Shown here: positions 54,480 to 63,324 of the stretch, one piece after another
Numbering within the stretch: the stretch's first letter is position 1
Layout: every line of letters starts with the position of its first letter
From: Bacteroidales bacterium UBA6267
GTDB taxonomy: Bacteria > Bacteroidota > Bacteroidia > Bacteroidales > UBA1556
Length of the DNA: 64,000 nt
Reading direction: 5' to 3'
Assembly: GCA_002440745.1 (NCBI GenBank)
Contig: DJVB01000006.1
Location: 24,633 to 88,632 of the forward strand
The notes under the pieces: generated by a model
What the model was told of the DNA's origin: nothing
What the model saw: the letters and a program-made list of their open reading frames with translations, nothing else
Databases searched by the model: none
Position numbers and translations under genes: made by a program

Positions 54480-55120
54480 TTTTATTCCCTGTTCCGTTAG
54501 GAACATAATATTGGTAGAATTATCGTTTTTTTTTGTTATCACAAGTCCCGTAGGGACTAAATATTTAGCATTATGGCAAATACCTATACGCAAATACATA
54601 TTCAAGCTGTTTTTTGTGTTCAAAATAGAGATTGCATAATTAACAACTCATGGAAAGATGAATTATTCAAATACATTACAGGCATTATACAAAACCATAA
54701 TCATAAACTTCTGGCAATAAATGGAATGCCCGACCATATCCATATTTTCTTTGGAATGAGACCTTCTCAATCAATCTCCGAGTTGATGCAAAAGATAAAA
54801 GGTGATTCATCTGCATGGATTAATAATAAAAAATTTATTAAAAGTCATTTTTCTTGGCAAGAAGGTTTTGGTGCTTTTTCATATGGAAAATCACAAGTTA
54901 ATCAGGTAATTACATATATTCAAAATCAAGAAATTCATCACAGAAAAAGAACTTTTATTGAGGAATACGAAGATTTTTTAAATCTTTTTGAGATTGAATA
55001 TGATCAGCGATATATTTTTAAACCCGTAAATTATTAATTATTACGTACCTACGGCACGATAAATTCAATTGTCCTAATTTTTCTACCGATATTTAGTCCC
55101 TAACGGGACTTTTCTGATTT
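54480..55120 (+). mobile_element. IS200/RAYT-type element with REP-like ends
   Basis: The unit comprises a Y1 transposase gene flanked by short imperfect palindromes. On the left are GTTCCGTTAGGAAC (54491-54504), AATATTGGTAG and AGTCCCGTAGGGACT (54544-54558). On the right are CTACCGATATT and AGTCCCTAACGGGACT (55095-55110). Exact ends are not defined. It abuts the broken RHS gene. Confidence 0.75.
54573..55037 (+). CDS. tnpA: IS200-like / REP-associated Y1 transposase
   Basis: The 154-residue enzyme is a HUH-class single-strand transposase: DHIHIFF gives the metal-binding pair H55 and H57, and Y115 in QVNQVITYIQNQE is the likely nucleophile. The length is typical of IS200 TnpA, and no TnpB is present. 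It starts 15 bp after a REP-like palindrome. The matching palindromes at 36655-36815 suggest it acts, or acted, on dispersed non-autonomous units. It looks intact. Confidence 0.92.
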   Translation: MANTYTQIHIQAVFCVQNRDCIINNSWKDELFKYITGIIQNHNHKLLAINGMPDHIHIFFGMRPSQSISELMQKIKGDSSAWINNKKFIKSHFSWQEGFGAFSYGKSQVNQVITYIQNQEIHHRKRTFIEEYEDFLNLFEIEYDQRYIFKPVNY

Positions 55121-55165
55121 TTCCGGAACATTATAGTAATCATCTCCAAATCATATTATCCAAAA

Positions 55166-55254
55166 ATCAATTCAATAAAACCCCTACCTTTGCCCCTCAA
55201 ACCCAAAACCCAACCCCAATGCACCAAACTCCCAACATAACCCCAACCCAAAAG
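55166..55254 (+). repeat. Promoter-plus-start repeat, copy 1
   Basis: This 89-bp segment recurs at 55767-55856 with a few differences. It contains a TACCTTTG -7 box (55185-55192), a CCCAAACC-rich leader and an ATG (55219) followed by codons for HQTPNITPTQK. The tiny frame from that ATG ends at 55341. Confidence 0.8.
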
Positions 55255-55341
55255 ATTATTGATATGAATAATACGCTAATTTGGCAAATAAATATTGTCA
55301 ATATTCTTCTTTTAGAGTTAGAGATTCAAGACGTCCAATAG
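55219..55341 (+). CDS. Possible short leader peptide gene
   Basis: From the ATG of repeat copy 1 a 40-codon frame encodes MHQTPNITPTQKIIDMNN and then a leucine/isoleucine-rich stretch. It lies 26 bp after a TACCTTTG box and 39 bp before a small membrane-protein gene. It may be a leader peptide, or a new 3' part joined to a duplicated 5' end. Coding status is uncertain. Confidence 0.3.
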   Translation: MHQTPNITPTQKIIDMNNTLIWQINIVNILLLELEIQDVQ

Positions 55342-55380
55342 TGCCAACAACAATTGGCCCTCCTCATTAATCTAATCAAT

Positions 55381-55716
55381 ATGAAAGCATATTACTATTT
55401 ATATTATAGATATTTTTCCTTCATTAATTCTTATTTTAAAACTGATTATATTGGTGAGACGGTGTATTTTTTCTCAATGGTTGTTTTAACATTGCAAGAA
55501 AGCATATTGGCTGTACTAATTTTTTATAATTCCGGTTTTCCTTTTTTTAGTATTTATTTTTTACCGGTAAGTCTTATGTTGCTTAATTATTTTCTGTTGA
55601 TAAAGAATGACAATGGAAAGAAAATCGTGAAAAAATTTTCGCATGAAAAGAAGATATTTAAAGTAATTGGTGATATTTTTGTGTTGCTTTCCTTTTTCCA
55701 GTTTTTTTTATTATAA
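55381..55716 (+). CDS. Small membrane protein
   Basis: From the ATG at 55381 the protein has 111 residues starting MKAYYYLYYRYFSFI. It has two or three predicted helices and a basic loop (KKIVKKFSHEKK). Small Bacteroidota membrane proteins often begin this way, but no function is known to me. An upstream in-frame ATG at 55354 would add nine residues. The gene is very AT rich and follows an RHS remnant. By position it could be an orphan immunity-type gene, which is speculation. Confidence 0.6.
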   Translation: MKAYYYLYYRYFSFINSYFKTDYIGETVYFFSMVVLTLQESILAVLIFYNSGFPFFSIYFLPVSLMLLNYFLLIKNDNGKKIVKKFSHEKKIFKVIGDIFVLLSFFQFFLL

Positions 55717-56022
55717 TATATTTAGTGTAAATGGTATTGTATCAACCCTTTAAGAAATCGATCAATATCAATTCAATAAAACCCCTACCTTTGCCCTTCA
55801 AACCCAAAACCCAAACCCCAATGCACCAAACTCCAAACATAATCCCAACCCAAAAGCCGAGCAGTGGCAGGGGTGTAGAGTGGGCAGAAGGTTGGAGATG
55901 GTTGGAGAGCTGGGGATAGTTTTTTTTAGATAAAACTTCAATTATTGGTTTGTAAACCACGATAAAACTATTGGAGCAAGATTTTATTTAGTTTATAAAA
56001 TGATATTAAATTGATATAAAAT
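55717..56022. other. Intergenic region with repeat copy 2
   Basis: This 306-bp gap holds the second promoter-plus-start repeat and a short frame from its ATG (55821) to 55919, encoding MHQTPNIIPTQK and 20 tryptophan/glycine-rich residues. I do not call that frame a gene. Confidence 0.5.
55767..55856 (+). repeat. Promoter-plus-start repeat, copy 2
   Basis: This 90-bp partner of 55166-55254 has a TACCTTTG box at 55786-55793 and an ATG at 55821 followed by HQTPNIIPTQK. Sequence on both sides is unrelated to that around copy 1. Confidence 0.8.
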
Positions 56023-56556
56023 ATGGGGTTAACAGAATTACCAAATGAAGCAGTTGACAATTTGTACAGAAGGGTCAGTGATATTGAAATAGATTCTATT
56101 GACAAAAAAGTGGAAGTTGTTTTAAAAAGCATTATTAAGCATCCTGAATTATTTGATTGTAACGAACGTAAGTATATAATTGTTAATAGGTTGAATAAAT
56201 TAGTCGATGAGAAATTAAATTACGTGCGATTATATAGAAAAATTGGTCTTTTTATGGAGTTAAGAAAAACACAAATTTCATCAGAGGAAGAATCCGAATT
56301 AAATAAATTTATCAAAAGAGATATCGAGGAGCATTATAGTATGTTTATGAAAAAAGTTTTTTTATTTATGACAGTGTATTTTTTATCGATAATATTTTTA
56401 TATCACTTTTTTAATGATTTATATGACAGACTCTATTGTATTTCAAAATTTCTTGATGTTTTTGTTATCCTAACTTTGTTATTGTACTTCCTTGGAATAG
56501 GTAAAACTCTATATATTAAACTATTATATTTAATTGTCTATATCAGATTTAGATAG
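56023..56556 (+). CDS. Hypothetical membrane protein with two helices near the C-terminus
   Basis: The 177-residue protein has a helical, charged N-terminal half (about 1-110) and two hydrophobic helices (about 115-132 and 148-165). No family was recognised. It is AT rich like the gene at 55381 and follows the second copy of the promoter repeat by about 170 bp. No function is proposed. Confidence 0.5.
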   Translation: MGLTELPNEAVDNLYRRVSDIEIDSIDKKVEVVLKSIIKHPELFDCNERKYIIVNRLNKLVDEKLNYVRLYRKIGLFMELRKTQISSEEESELNKFIKRDIEEHYSMFMKKVFLFMTVYFLSIIFLYHFFNDLYDRLYCISKFLDVFVILTLLLYFLGIGKTLYIKLLYLIVYIRFR

Positions 56557-56638
56557 GTGAGGATAAAGGTCAGAAGTGAAAAGTAAAGTTCAAATAACCC
56601 ATAATCGACAACAGATATCCGACAAACGACCCCTCCCC

Positions 56639-59275
56639 CTATCTTTTCAATATTTTGAAGTATGAAACCTCTTCCCCGTTAGTTATTTTTAAGATGTAAA
56701 TTCCTGATTTTAAGCTTTCGAGACTGATTTTGCTAAGTTTTCCTTTATCGGAAGCAATTCTCTCTTCTATTAGCACTTTTCCTGATATGTCTGAAAGTGT
56801 AAGTTGCAGATTATTAAATAATTCCGTAGATTCAATCCAAATTAAGTCTTCGGTCGGATTTGGGTATATTTTGATATTCTGTGGTTTTAATTCTTCGATA
56901 GTTACCGGAGGTGTGTTTCCTTGGTAAATCCGAATATTGTCTAAATAAATATTATTTCCCATTCGGTTAGTTGTCTGAAAATCAATCATAATTTCGCCTC
57001 CATTGGCAAAAGCTGAAAGGTCGATGGTATCCGTTTTCCAGTGATGGGGAAGGAGCGGAACGAAATCGGAAGGTATGGAATCGAAGGTTTCTAAAGCCAA
57101 GCCGCCTTTTTCCCAAACCAAAGTATTATTTGTTAGGCTGCACGCGTCAACCACATAAATCTTCAAAGTGTCGGCAATCTGGGCAAGTCGAAGTTGATAG
57201 GCATAATCAAAAATCATGGTGACTTTGCCTGAAGTCGGCATGGTGAAAATGGGGGTTAGAAGGTCGTCCAACTGGCTTGCTTTTGGGGAGTAATTGAAGC
57301 AGGGCATTTTTGCAGAGCGAAAACCAAAAAGTCCGCCGGTAGTATCTATAGTCCAACCTCTTATAACGTCCGGATTCTCAGCATACCAACCGTTGGAATG
57401 TAAGCTGTTGAATTCAAAATCTTCGAAAATGGGTAATGCCGTTCTTTGTCGTACATTTAATCTTGTCGATAGATAGTTATTCATGTAGTCAGCCTCTAGA
57501 ACTGAAACATAAGATTCTGCATGAAATATCAATTCAACATCACCGGTGGGTATGGCTATTTGTTGTAAAGTAAAATCCTGAGTCTGCCCAGGAGCAAGTG
57601 CTGATAAAATCTGAGAAACGTAAGATGTTCCGTTGACTTGACAGGTTATTGCAGCTACAGGAATATTGGTGACTCCCAGATTTTCTAATCGAACAACCGG
57701 TGTAATTAAAGTGTCGCAAATAAAGGTTTGGGTCGGGGCTAAAACTTCCGTTATTTTTAAATCAAATTGATTGGAAACCGGAGGTGCGGGAGTATGGGTT
57801 TGTGCCAAATAATTATAAGCAGCCAATACATCAATCAGTCCTCGTCCGTAGGTATTGTCCTCACCAGGTGCCCCTAAATCGTGGGCAGAATAATAAAGTG
57901 CCAACAGAATTTCTTCGCCGGTAAGTGTTGGGAAGGCTTCGCGCAGGAGCAACACAGCTCCCGACACATGTGGTGAAGCCATAGAAGTGCCACTGTAAAC
58001 ATCATAGCCATTATTTGCAACCGCTGATCGAATCTGCTGTCCTGGAGCCGAAACTTCAGGTTTTATAGCTAAGCTGCCTGTTGCAGGACAAACGGATGGT
58101 CCTCGGCTCGAAAAGGTGCTGATAGGGTAGGTGGTGTCGTGTGGATTGATGCTGCCCACGGCAAAAGAATTGACCAACCCGGTATTGATATGATGTGGTA
58201 TGGAGATAGTTGTGTCGGCAGGGCCTTCATTGCCCGCAGAAAAAATGGCAGGAATGCCGGCGCTTTCAAGAGCGTTAAACATTTGACTAACAAAGCTAAC
58301 GCAAAGAAGCGTGTCTTTGGCAATGTCGAATCCCCAGGAATTATTGATTACATCCGGAATGTCGTCAGTGGTGTTGGTGTCGCCGTCAGGATTGAAGGCC
58401 CACTGAAAAGCGGCCACAAATGCCGAAATAGGTTTAGCTGTGGCTAATGAGGTAGCAACCGGATCGGAAACCATAAAATAGGCATTGAAAGCAGCTCCAA
58501 TGGTGTCGGAAGTTGCCGGGTCGAGGCCAAGCATGGTGCCGGTAACATGTGTGCCATGCGCATTGCCTTTGTCCGTTGGCAACTGACTGTCGAAACCAAG
58601 CCACCCCTGTTTCATGCTTTTACGATAGCCGATAAAATGATCGCGAAAGGCCGGATGTGTTGGCCAAATTCCCGTATCTAAAGTAAAGGCAATTTTCCCT
58701 CTTCCGGTATATCCCATTGCCCAAAGTGCCGGAGCATTGATTACTTGCAATCCGGGCTCAATGCCGCCAACGGACTTTTCACGTTCCAATTTCTCTTGCA
58801 CAGGCTTAATGGGTTTGACTAAATTTGCCTGATCTAAATCAATATAATCTATTAATGGTGAGCGACTTAGTTCGGAAATCAATGACGGACTCGCATCCAC
58901 AACTATCATGTTTACTAACCAAAATTCTTCCTTGTTTGCCCAATCGGTTTTAGCCTTGCGAAAAATAGGCTCCATCTCTTGCCGACTTGCTTCTGCAATT
59001 TTTTTTAATTCATTCATCACTACCAAAGGCCTTTCTTTGGCAGGCAAATGCAACTCATCCATTTGAGCTTTTATCTCTTCTGCATTCAACTGATTGTAAA
59101 ACACAATGTTGATTCGTATGAAATTCTCTGAAACGCTGTTTTTTTGTTTTGCCAAAGGCATCCCCTTGGGAGGTGTTATTTCGTTTTGAAGCGATTGGGT
59201 GATGTAGGCGTTTTGTCCTGATAAGGAAAAGCAAAATACGACCGATGCCAAGAAAAATAGGAATAAATGTTTCAT
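56639..59275 (-). CDS. Subtilisin-like (S8) serine protease with T9SS sorting domain
   Basis: The 878-residue protease has a signal peptide and an I9-like propeptide (about 25-165). Its subtilase domain has D200 in FTLDTGIWPTHPAF, H240 in NAHGTHVTG and S431 in SGTSMASPHVSG; the oxyanion asparagine is in SAGNEGP. A CARDB-like domain (about 505-610), a jelly-roll-like domain (about 620-790) and a type IX sorting domain starting NIKIYPNPTEDL follow. It is a complete secreted protease. It follows the pseudouridine synthase gene by 2 bp. Confidence 0.93.
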   Translation of the reverse strand: MKHLFLFFLASVVFCFSLSGQNAYITQSLQNEITPPKGMPLAKQKNSVSENFIRINIVFYNQLNAEEIKAQMDELHLPAKERPLVVMNELKKIAEASRQEMEPIFRKAKTDWANKEEFWLVNMIVVDASPSLISELSRSPLIDYIDLDQANLVKPIKPVQEKLEREKSVGGIEPGLQVINAPALWAMGYTGRGKIAFTLDTGIWPTHPAFRDHFIGYRKSMKQGWLGFDSQLPTDKGNAHGTHVTGTMLGLDPATSDTIGAAFNAYFMVSDPVATSLATAKPISAFVAAFQWAFNPDGDTNTTDDIPDVINNSWGFDIAKDTLLCVSFVSQMFNALESAGIPAIFSAGNEGPADTTISIPHHINTGLVNSFAVGSINPHDTTYPISTFSSRGPSVCPATGSLAIKPEVSAPGQQIRSAVANNGYDVYSGTSMASPHVSGAVLLLREAFPTLTGEEILLALYYSAHDLGAPGEDNTYGRGLIDVLAAYNYLAQTHTPAPPVSNQFDLKITEVLAPTQTFICDTLITPVVRLENLGVTNIPVAAITCQVNGTSYVSQILSALAPGQTQDFTLQQIAIPTGDVELIFHAESYVSVLEADYMNNYLSTRLNVRQRTALPIFEDFEFNSLHSNGWYAENPDVIRGWTIDTTGGLFGFRSAKMPCFNYSPKASQLDDLLTPIFTMPTSGKVTMIFDYAYQLRLAQIADTLKIYVVDACSLTNNTLVWEKGGLALETFDSIPSDFVPLLPHHWKTDTIDLSAFANGGEIMIDFQTTNRMGNNIYLDNIRIYQGNTPPVTIEELKPQNIKIYPNPTEDLIWIESTELFNNLQLTLSDISGKVLIEERIASDKGKLSKISLESLKSGIYILKITNGEEVSYFKILKR

Positions 59276-59277
59276 AA

Positions 59278-60180
59278 CTACTGTTTTACTAATGAATAAA
59301 AGGATTTTGGAGCCGGAACTTCAAAACGCATTTCTTGCTGAGTGATTGGATGTATGAAGTTTAAAGTTCTCGCATGCAGTGCTATGCGCCGAATTGGATT
59401 CGATTGTGCGCCATATTTTTTATCACCGGCAATTGGATGTCCGATGGCATTTAATTGCACCCTGATTTGATTTTTCCTTCCTGTGTCTAAGGTGATTTCA
59501 AGCATAGTGTAATGTTTTCCGACTTTCATTCTTCGGTAGTCTAACACAGCCTTCTGACCTCCATTATCTGTGAAATTAGAAAACATCTTATAGTAATTAT
59601 TTTCAGTGAGATAGGAGATTATCGAACCCTCTGCATTTTCAACCTGTCCCTCCACAACCGCTACATAATAACGCTCGCTTACATATTTTTTCCAGTGCTT
59701 TTGCATAAGCTCCTGCGCTTTGAGCGACTTGGCAAACATCATTACGCCGGACGTATCTTGATCGAGTCGATGAACAATAAAGATTTTTGCTTTTTCATCC
59801 TCATCTTTAAAATGCTGACTAAGAATGCGATAAGCAGTTATTTCTTCCTTGTTTAAGCCGGTAATGCTCAATAATCCGGCTGCTTTGTCGATAATTACCA
59901 AATCTTTATCCTCATACAAAATTGTTATACCTCGTAAATTCACTTTTTTGACCACTTGTTTTTTAGCAATCTCAACAATGTCGCCGGTTTGAAGCTGATG
60001 ATTGAATACAGAAATGGTTTCACCATTCACCAAAATACGCTTACCCTGTAGCATCGACTTGACGGATGAACGGGAGTTTTCAGGAAATTTATTGGATAGA
60101 AAGTCGAAGAGAGCGATGGGCTCATTTACTTTAAAACCTTGGTTTCTATTGGGGCTTTTCTTTGATTCCTGTTGATTCAT
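59278..60180 (-). CDS. RluA family pseudouridine synthase
   Basis: The 300-residue RNA-modifying enzyme has an S4 RNA-binding domain (about 21-80) and the RluA catalytic domain with HRLDQDTSGVMMFAK (catalytic D140) and the closing TGRKNQIRVQLNAIGHPIAGD. It most resembles RluC/RluD, which act on 23S rRNA, but the exact site is not decidable. It is the upstream gene of a two-gene unit with the T9SS subtilase, an unusual pairing. Confidence 0.92.
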   Translation of the reverse strand: MNQQESKKSPNRNQGFKVNEPIALFDFLSNKFPENSRSSVKSMLQGKRILVNGETISVFNHQLQTGDIVEIAKKQVVKKVNLRGITILYEDKDLVIIDKAAGLLSITGLNKEEITAYRILSQHFKDEDEKAKIFIVHRLDQDTSGVMMFAKSLKAQELMQKHWKKYVSERYYVAVVEGQVENAEGSIISYLTENNYYKMFSNFTDNGGQKAVLDYRRMKVGKHYTMLEITLDTGRKNQIRVQLNAIGHPIAGDKKYGAQSNPIRRIALHARTLNFIHPITQQEMRFEVPAPKSFYSLVKQ

Positions 60181-60237
60181 GATGGTGTATTAAGGCGTTA
60201 TTCTTTAATCGTATGTAAAATGATTCGTAATAATCGG

Positions 60238-60245
60238 CAAATTTA
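60238..60245 (-). promoter_or_regulatory. -7 promoter box for the rluA-like gene
   Basis: The minus strand reads TAAATTTG (TAnnTTTG), 57 bp before the ATG. Confidence 0.45.
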
Positions 60246-60779
60246 AACAATCGAGAGTTATAGTAGATTCTTATTTTTTGGCTATTCGAAAGCGATTGAG
60301 AAAACGATAAAACTTAATGTTTGGTGACTATTTATTGTGCTTTTGGCTCAAAAATTATTCTCTTTTCTTTTATTCTGAAAAAAGTTGTGGTATCTAAGGT
60401 AGTTTCTTTATCATTTTGACAGTTTATTTGGATTTAATGAGCGGTTTTTCTTTAGAGAAATTGGTGAAAAAACACAATAGAATTCGGATTTCGTTATATT
60501 TCTTAACTATTATTAACAACATTTTCTGCTTGTTTTATCTAAATGTTTAAAGTTCTAAAGTGTTGAAAAACAAAGCAATATGCATTGGTTTTTTAGAAAA
60601 TTCAGTTTTTAGCTAAATTATTTTGGTAAACGAACCTGAAATACACTTGTTATTGATTTAGTTGAAGTGTTGATTATCAATAAGATAAAATCTAACTTAT
60701 ACTCATTTTATTTTCTAATAGCTGTTTTTTTTTTACTTCGAATAGGGTGTTAAAAAGCAAAACGATTTGAGAAATTGCC

Positions 60780-60787
60780 TACTTTTG
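60780..60787 (+). promoter_or_regulatory. -7 promoter box for the lipoprotein gene
   Basis: TACTTTTG matches TAnnTTTG, 24 bp before the ATG at 60812. This also argues against a start at 60767. Confidence 0.6.
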
Positions 60788-60811
60788 CAAATAATTTTAA
60801 AGATAATTACA

Positions 60812-61663
60812 ATGAAAAACATTTCTAAAACTATTATTATGATTGCCGTCATGGCATTTGTTTTTGTTTCGTGTGCAAAGGACGAGGAAACTGCTGATCC
60901 GACCATTTCTTTCCAAAACAATCAGACTTCATTAGAGTTTGATGGAACTAACAGCATTGACGTTAATATCACATTTGAGGCAGAGGCAGAAATTGAAACC
61001 GTTACAATGGTTAAACCAACTTTTACCGGTACTCAGACTGTTGATATTACTAAACAAATGGGTATCAACTATGATGAAAAGGCCGCCGGATCGACTTCCG
61101 TGGTTTATTTTTTCAAAGTGAGCACTCAATTGTTAGACTCTTTGAAGGATGCCGGAGTATTCCCTTTGTCTTACAAATTTACCTTAACTGACAAAGATGC
61201 AAGAACAACCGAAGCTACATTTAATGTAACTTTGAAAGTGGTTGCCACTCCTTTATCAGTTTCTAAAAGTGGAAGCTTTTACCATATCGGTGGAACTTTG
61301 CAAGGGGCTTATGACCTTAAAAATGATGTTTTAGTAAGTGCTTCTGGAAGTGCTGCTGATAAGTTTTTGGTCAATACAGATGTTGTAGGTGATCCTTTCA
61401 CAGGCACATGGATTTCAGAAAACGGAACCTCTTTTGTAAAAGCTAATTCATACAACTTTGCAAATGCCACTGAAGAAGCTGCAATTGCTGATTATGCAGC
61501 TGGATCAGTACTTACTACTGTAGTTCCTGCGGTTAATGACATTTATATTGCAAAAAATGGTAGTGATTATTATGTAATCAAAATTACTGCTCTTGACCCA
61601 ACAGATAACACTTGTGGCTGTGGTAATAAAGGAAAAATCAGTTTCGATTATAAAAAGAAGTAA
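60812..61663 (+). CDS. Hypothetical lipoprotein
   Basis: From the ATG at 60812 the protein has 283 residues with lipobox FVFVSCAKD (C22). Two beta-rich domains follow: an Ig-like part (about 30-155) with SLEFDGTNSIDVNITF, and a second part (about 160-283) with SGSFYHIGGTLQGAYDLKNDVLVSASGSAADK. It ends NTCGCGNKGKISFDYKKK. A surface or periplasmic adhesion-like role is possible. It has its own promoter and a strong terminator, so it is probably well expressed. Confidence 0.65.
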   Translation: MKNISKTIIMIAVMAFVFVSCAKDEETADPTISFQNNQTSLEFDGTNSIDVNITFEAEAEIETVTMVKPTFTGTQTVDITKQMGINYDEKAAGSTSVVYFFKVSTQLLDSLKDAGVFPLSYKFTLTDKDARTTEATFNVTLKVVATPLSVSKSGSFYHIGGTLQGAYDLKNDVLVSASGSAADKFLVNTDVVGDPFTGTWISENGTSFVKANSYNFANATEEAAIADYAAGSVLTTVVPAVNDIYIAKNGSDYYVIKITALDPTDNTCGCGNKGKISFDYKKK

Positions 61664-61684
61664 TTCTTTGAATTAGAATAATTT

Positions 61685-61719
61685 AAAAAGGTTGTGGAAA
61701 TTTCCACAACCTTTTTTTT
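61685..61719 (+). terminator. Terminator of the lipoprotein gene
   Basis: A hairpin with arms AAAGGTTGTGGAA and TTCCACAACCTTT is followed by a T-run, 21 bp after the stop. Confidence 0.9.
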
Positions 61720-61720
61720 G

Positions 61721-61759
61721 TAAAAAAAAATCCCCGAACTTAAGCAAGTCGGGGATTTT
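61721..61759 (-). terminator. Terminator of the nrfHA operon
   Basis: On the minus strand, arms AAAATCCCCGA and TCGGGGATTTT enclose an 11-nt loop and run into T9, 14 bp after the nrfA stop. Confidence 0.88.
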
Positions 61760-61773
61760 AAGAAAATAAATCA

Positions 61774-63306
61774 CTAACCTTTCTTGTCATAATTGCTTTC
61801 CCGCTCGGCAGCCTGGGTCAACCATTTGGGTAAAGTTTGTTCTTTGAACTCTTGCTTTTCTTGCTTTAGTTTTTCCATTGGCAAGCCTATATACTCTTGC
61901 GCTTTGGCCTTAGTTTCAATGTCAGGATAAGGAACAGGATTCGTATGTCCCAACGACGATAGAAGTCTGGCTAACTTAATACGACCTTCTTGAGCGATGG
62001 TGATGCCGGTCGAAATTACACGACCAATTTCAACAGGTGAGTGGAATGAGCCTCCATGACTTGCTGCTGCATAATCCCAGCGCCATTGGGCATGACGGAT
62101 GTCCATTAAAATGTCTTTCATTTGTTCGTCATTAGCTCCCAAATCCCAAGCTACTTTTGCCTCAACATGTGCTCTCACAAGTAGCTCTTCGAGTTTGTCG
62201 CGGTTTTCGATAATCTTGTCTTGGCGGTCATAAACATTCTGTATGAGTTTATGAGCGTCTTCTCTATGACAAACCTGACATGAATTTGCAACATTATTCA
62301 AAGGTGATTGCAATTGGTGGTCGGTATATTTTTGGCCGCCTTCACTATGATAAGGCATGTGACAATCGGCACAAGAAACTCCTCTTTCGGCGTGAATTCC
62401 TGTTAAATATACTTCGTAACCGGGATGTTGTGCTTTTAACATGGGTGCTTTGCTCAAAGCATGAGTCCAGTCGCTAAACTCGCGCTCGTCGTAGTATTCT
62501 TCCATTTTTTCCGCAGTCATGCCTTTATCCCAAGGTAATGTCAGATATGGCGAGCCTTCCACTTTGGTCTTGTCGAAATAATACTCCACATGGCATTGTG
62601 CGCAAACTAACGAACGCATTTCTTGATGCGATACTTGAGTTATGTCTTTTCCGTTACGCTGAAACGCTTCAATTAATGCCGGACGGGTAATTTTGAGATT
62701 CATGGTTTTTGTGTCGTGACAATCCGCACATCCAATTGCATTCACAATCTCATGGCCTTTGGTTTCCCATTTTCCTGCATAAAATGCTGCAACACCTTTG
62801 GTAAAATCGCCTTCTTGTGCTATAAGTTCGTTCATAACTCTTGGAACATCAGGTGATTTGCAAGTCCAGCAGGTATTCGGCATTGGACTGTTTCGTCCTT
62901 CAATGGGGCCACCGGTTCTCAACGTGTTTTGAATATCTGTAACTGCATAAAAATGCCCGCGACCTTGATTATAATCTTTCGCAAAACCATAGCCGGCCCA
63001 CAAAACAACTAATCTTGGGTCAACTTCGAGCATGTCAATCATAGCGTTTCCATTGTATTTGCTCCTGAAATTGGTGTCGGCAGTGCGCTTCCAACTCTGG
63101 TATTCCCGAGGATAGTTTTCGCCCCAAACTTCATTTCGTGGCTCAAAATCGCTAATCTCGTTCTTTGGGACCGAAACATAAGCTGCCTCCGTGCGGCGCT
63201 CCATCACAGACGATGCTAAAAGCCCCAACATAAAAACAATAATCATGGCGACTACGAAAAATAGCCAATTCATAATTTTCTTCTTTGATTTATTCTCAGT
63301 ATTCAT
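61774..63306 (-). CDS. nrfA: Ammonia-forming cytochrome c nitrite reductase, catalytic subunit
   Basis: NrfA reduces nitrite to ammonium with six electrons in the periplasm. The 510-residue protein has an N-terminal anchor (about 12-34), the catalytic heme site CWTCK (146-150) and four CxxCH sites: CADCH (193), CAQCH (235), CADCH (near 315) and CQVCH (near 347), which make the five-heme set. The distal histidine region HPGYEVYLTGIHAERGVSCADCHMPY is intact. It lies 18 bp after nrfH. Function is dissimilatory nitrite ammonification or nitrite detoxification. Confidence 0.96.
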   Translation of the reverse strand: MNTENKSKKKIMNWLFFVVAMIIVFMLGLLASSVMERRTEAAYVSVPKNEISDFEPRNEVWGENYPREYQSWKRTADTNFRSKYNGNAMIDMLEVDPRLVVLWAGYGFAKDYNQGRGHFYAVTDIQNTLRTGGPIEGRNSPMPNTCWTCKSPDVPRVMNELIAQEGDFTKGVAAFYAGKWETKGHEIVNAIGCADCHDTKTMNLKITRPALIEAFQRNGKDITQVSHQEMRSLVCAQCHVEYYFDKTKVEGSPYLTLPWDKGMTAEKMEEYYDEREFSDWTHALSKAPMLKAQHPGYEVYLTGIHAERGVSCADCHMPYHSEGGQKYTDHQLQSPLNNVANSCQVCHREDAHKLIQNVYDRQDKIIENRDKLEELLVRAHVEAKVAWDLGANDEQMKDILMDIRHAQWRWDYAAASHGGSFHSPVEIGRVISTGITIAQEGRIKLARLLSSLGHTNPVPYPDIETKAKAQEYIGLPMEKLKQEKQEFKEQTLPKWLTQAAERESNYDKKG

Positions 63307-63324
63307 ATTTATAGGATTTATAGT

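Larger units (their letters stand above)
60181..60811. other. Long AT-rich intergenic region
   Basis: This is 631 bp between divergent genes. It contains a minus-strand TAAATTTG box (60238-60245) for the RluA gene and a plus-strand TACTTTTG box (60780-60787) for the lipoprotein gene. I found no coding frame, tRNA, DnaA-box cluster or strong hairpin in between. The spacing is long for this genome. Confidence 0.6.

Noticed and set aside
55821..55919. Short frame from the ATG of repeat copy 2
   Set aside because: After 12 codons shared with copy 1 it is a Trp/Gly-rich run of 20 residues unlike a normal protein; kept only as part of the repeat.
60181..60811. Possible replication origin or ncRNA in the 631-bp gap
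   Set aside because: No DnaA-box cluster, conserved RNA shape or terminator was seen there.
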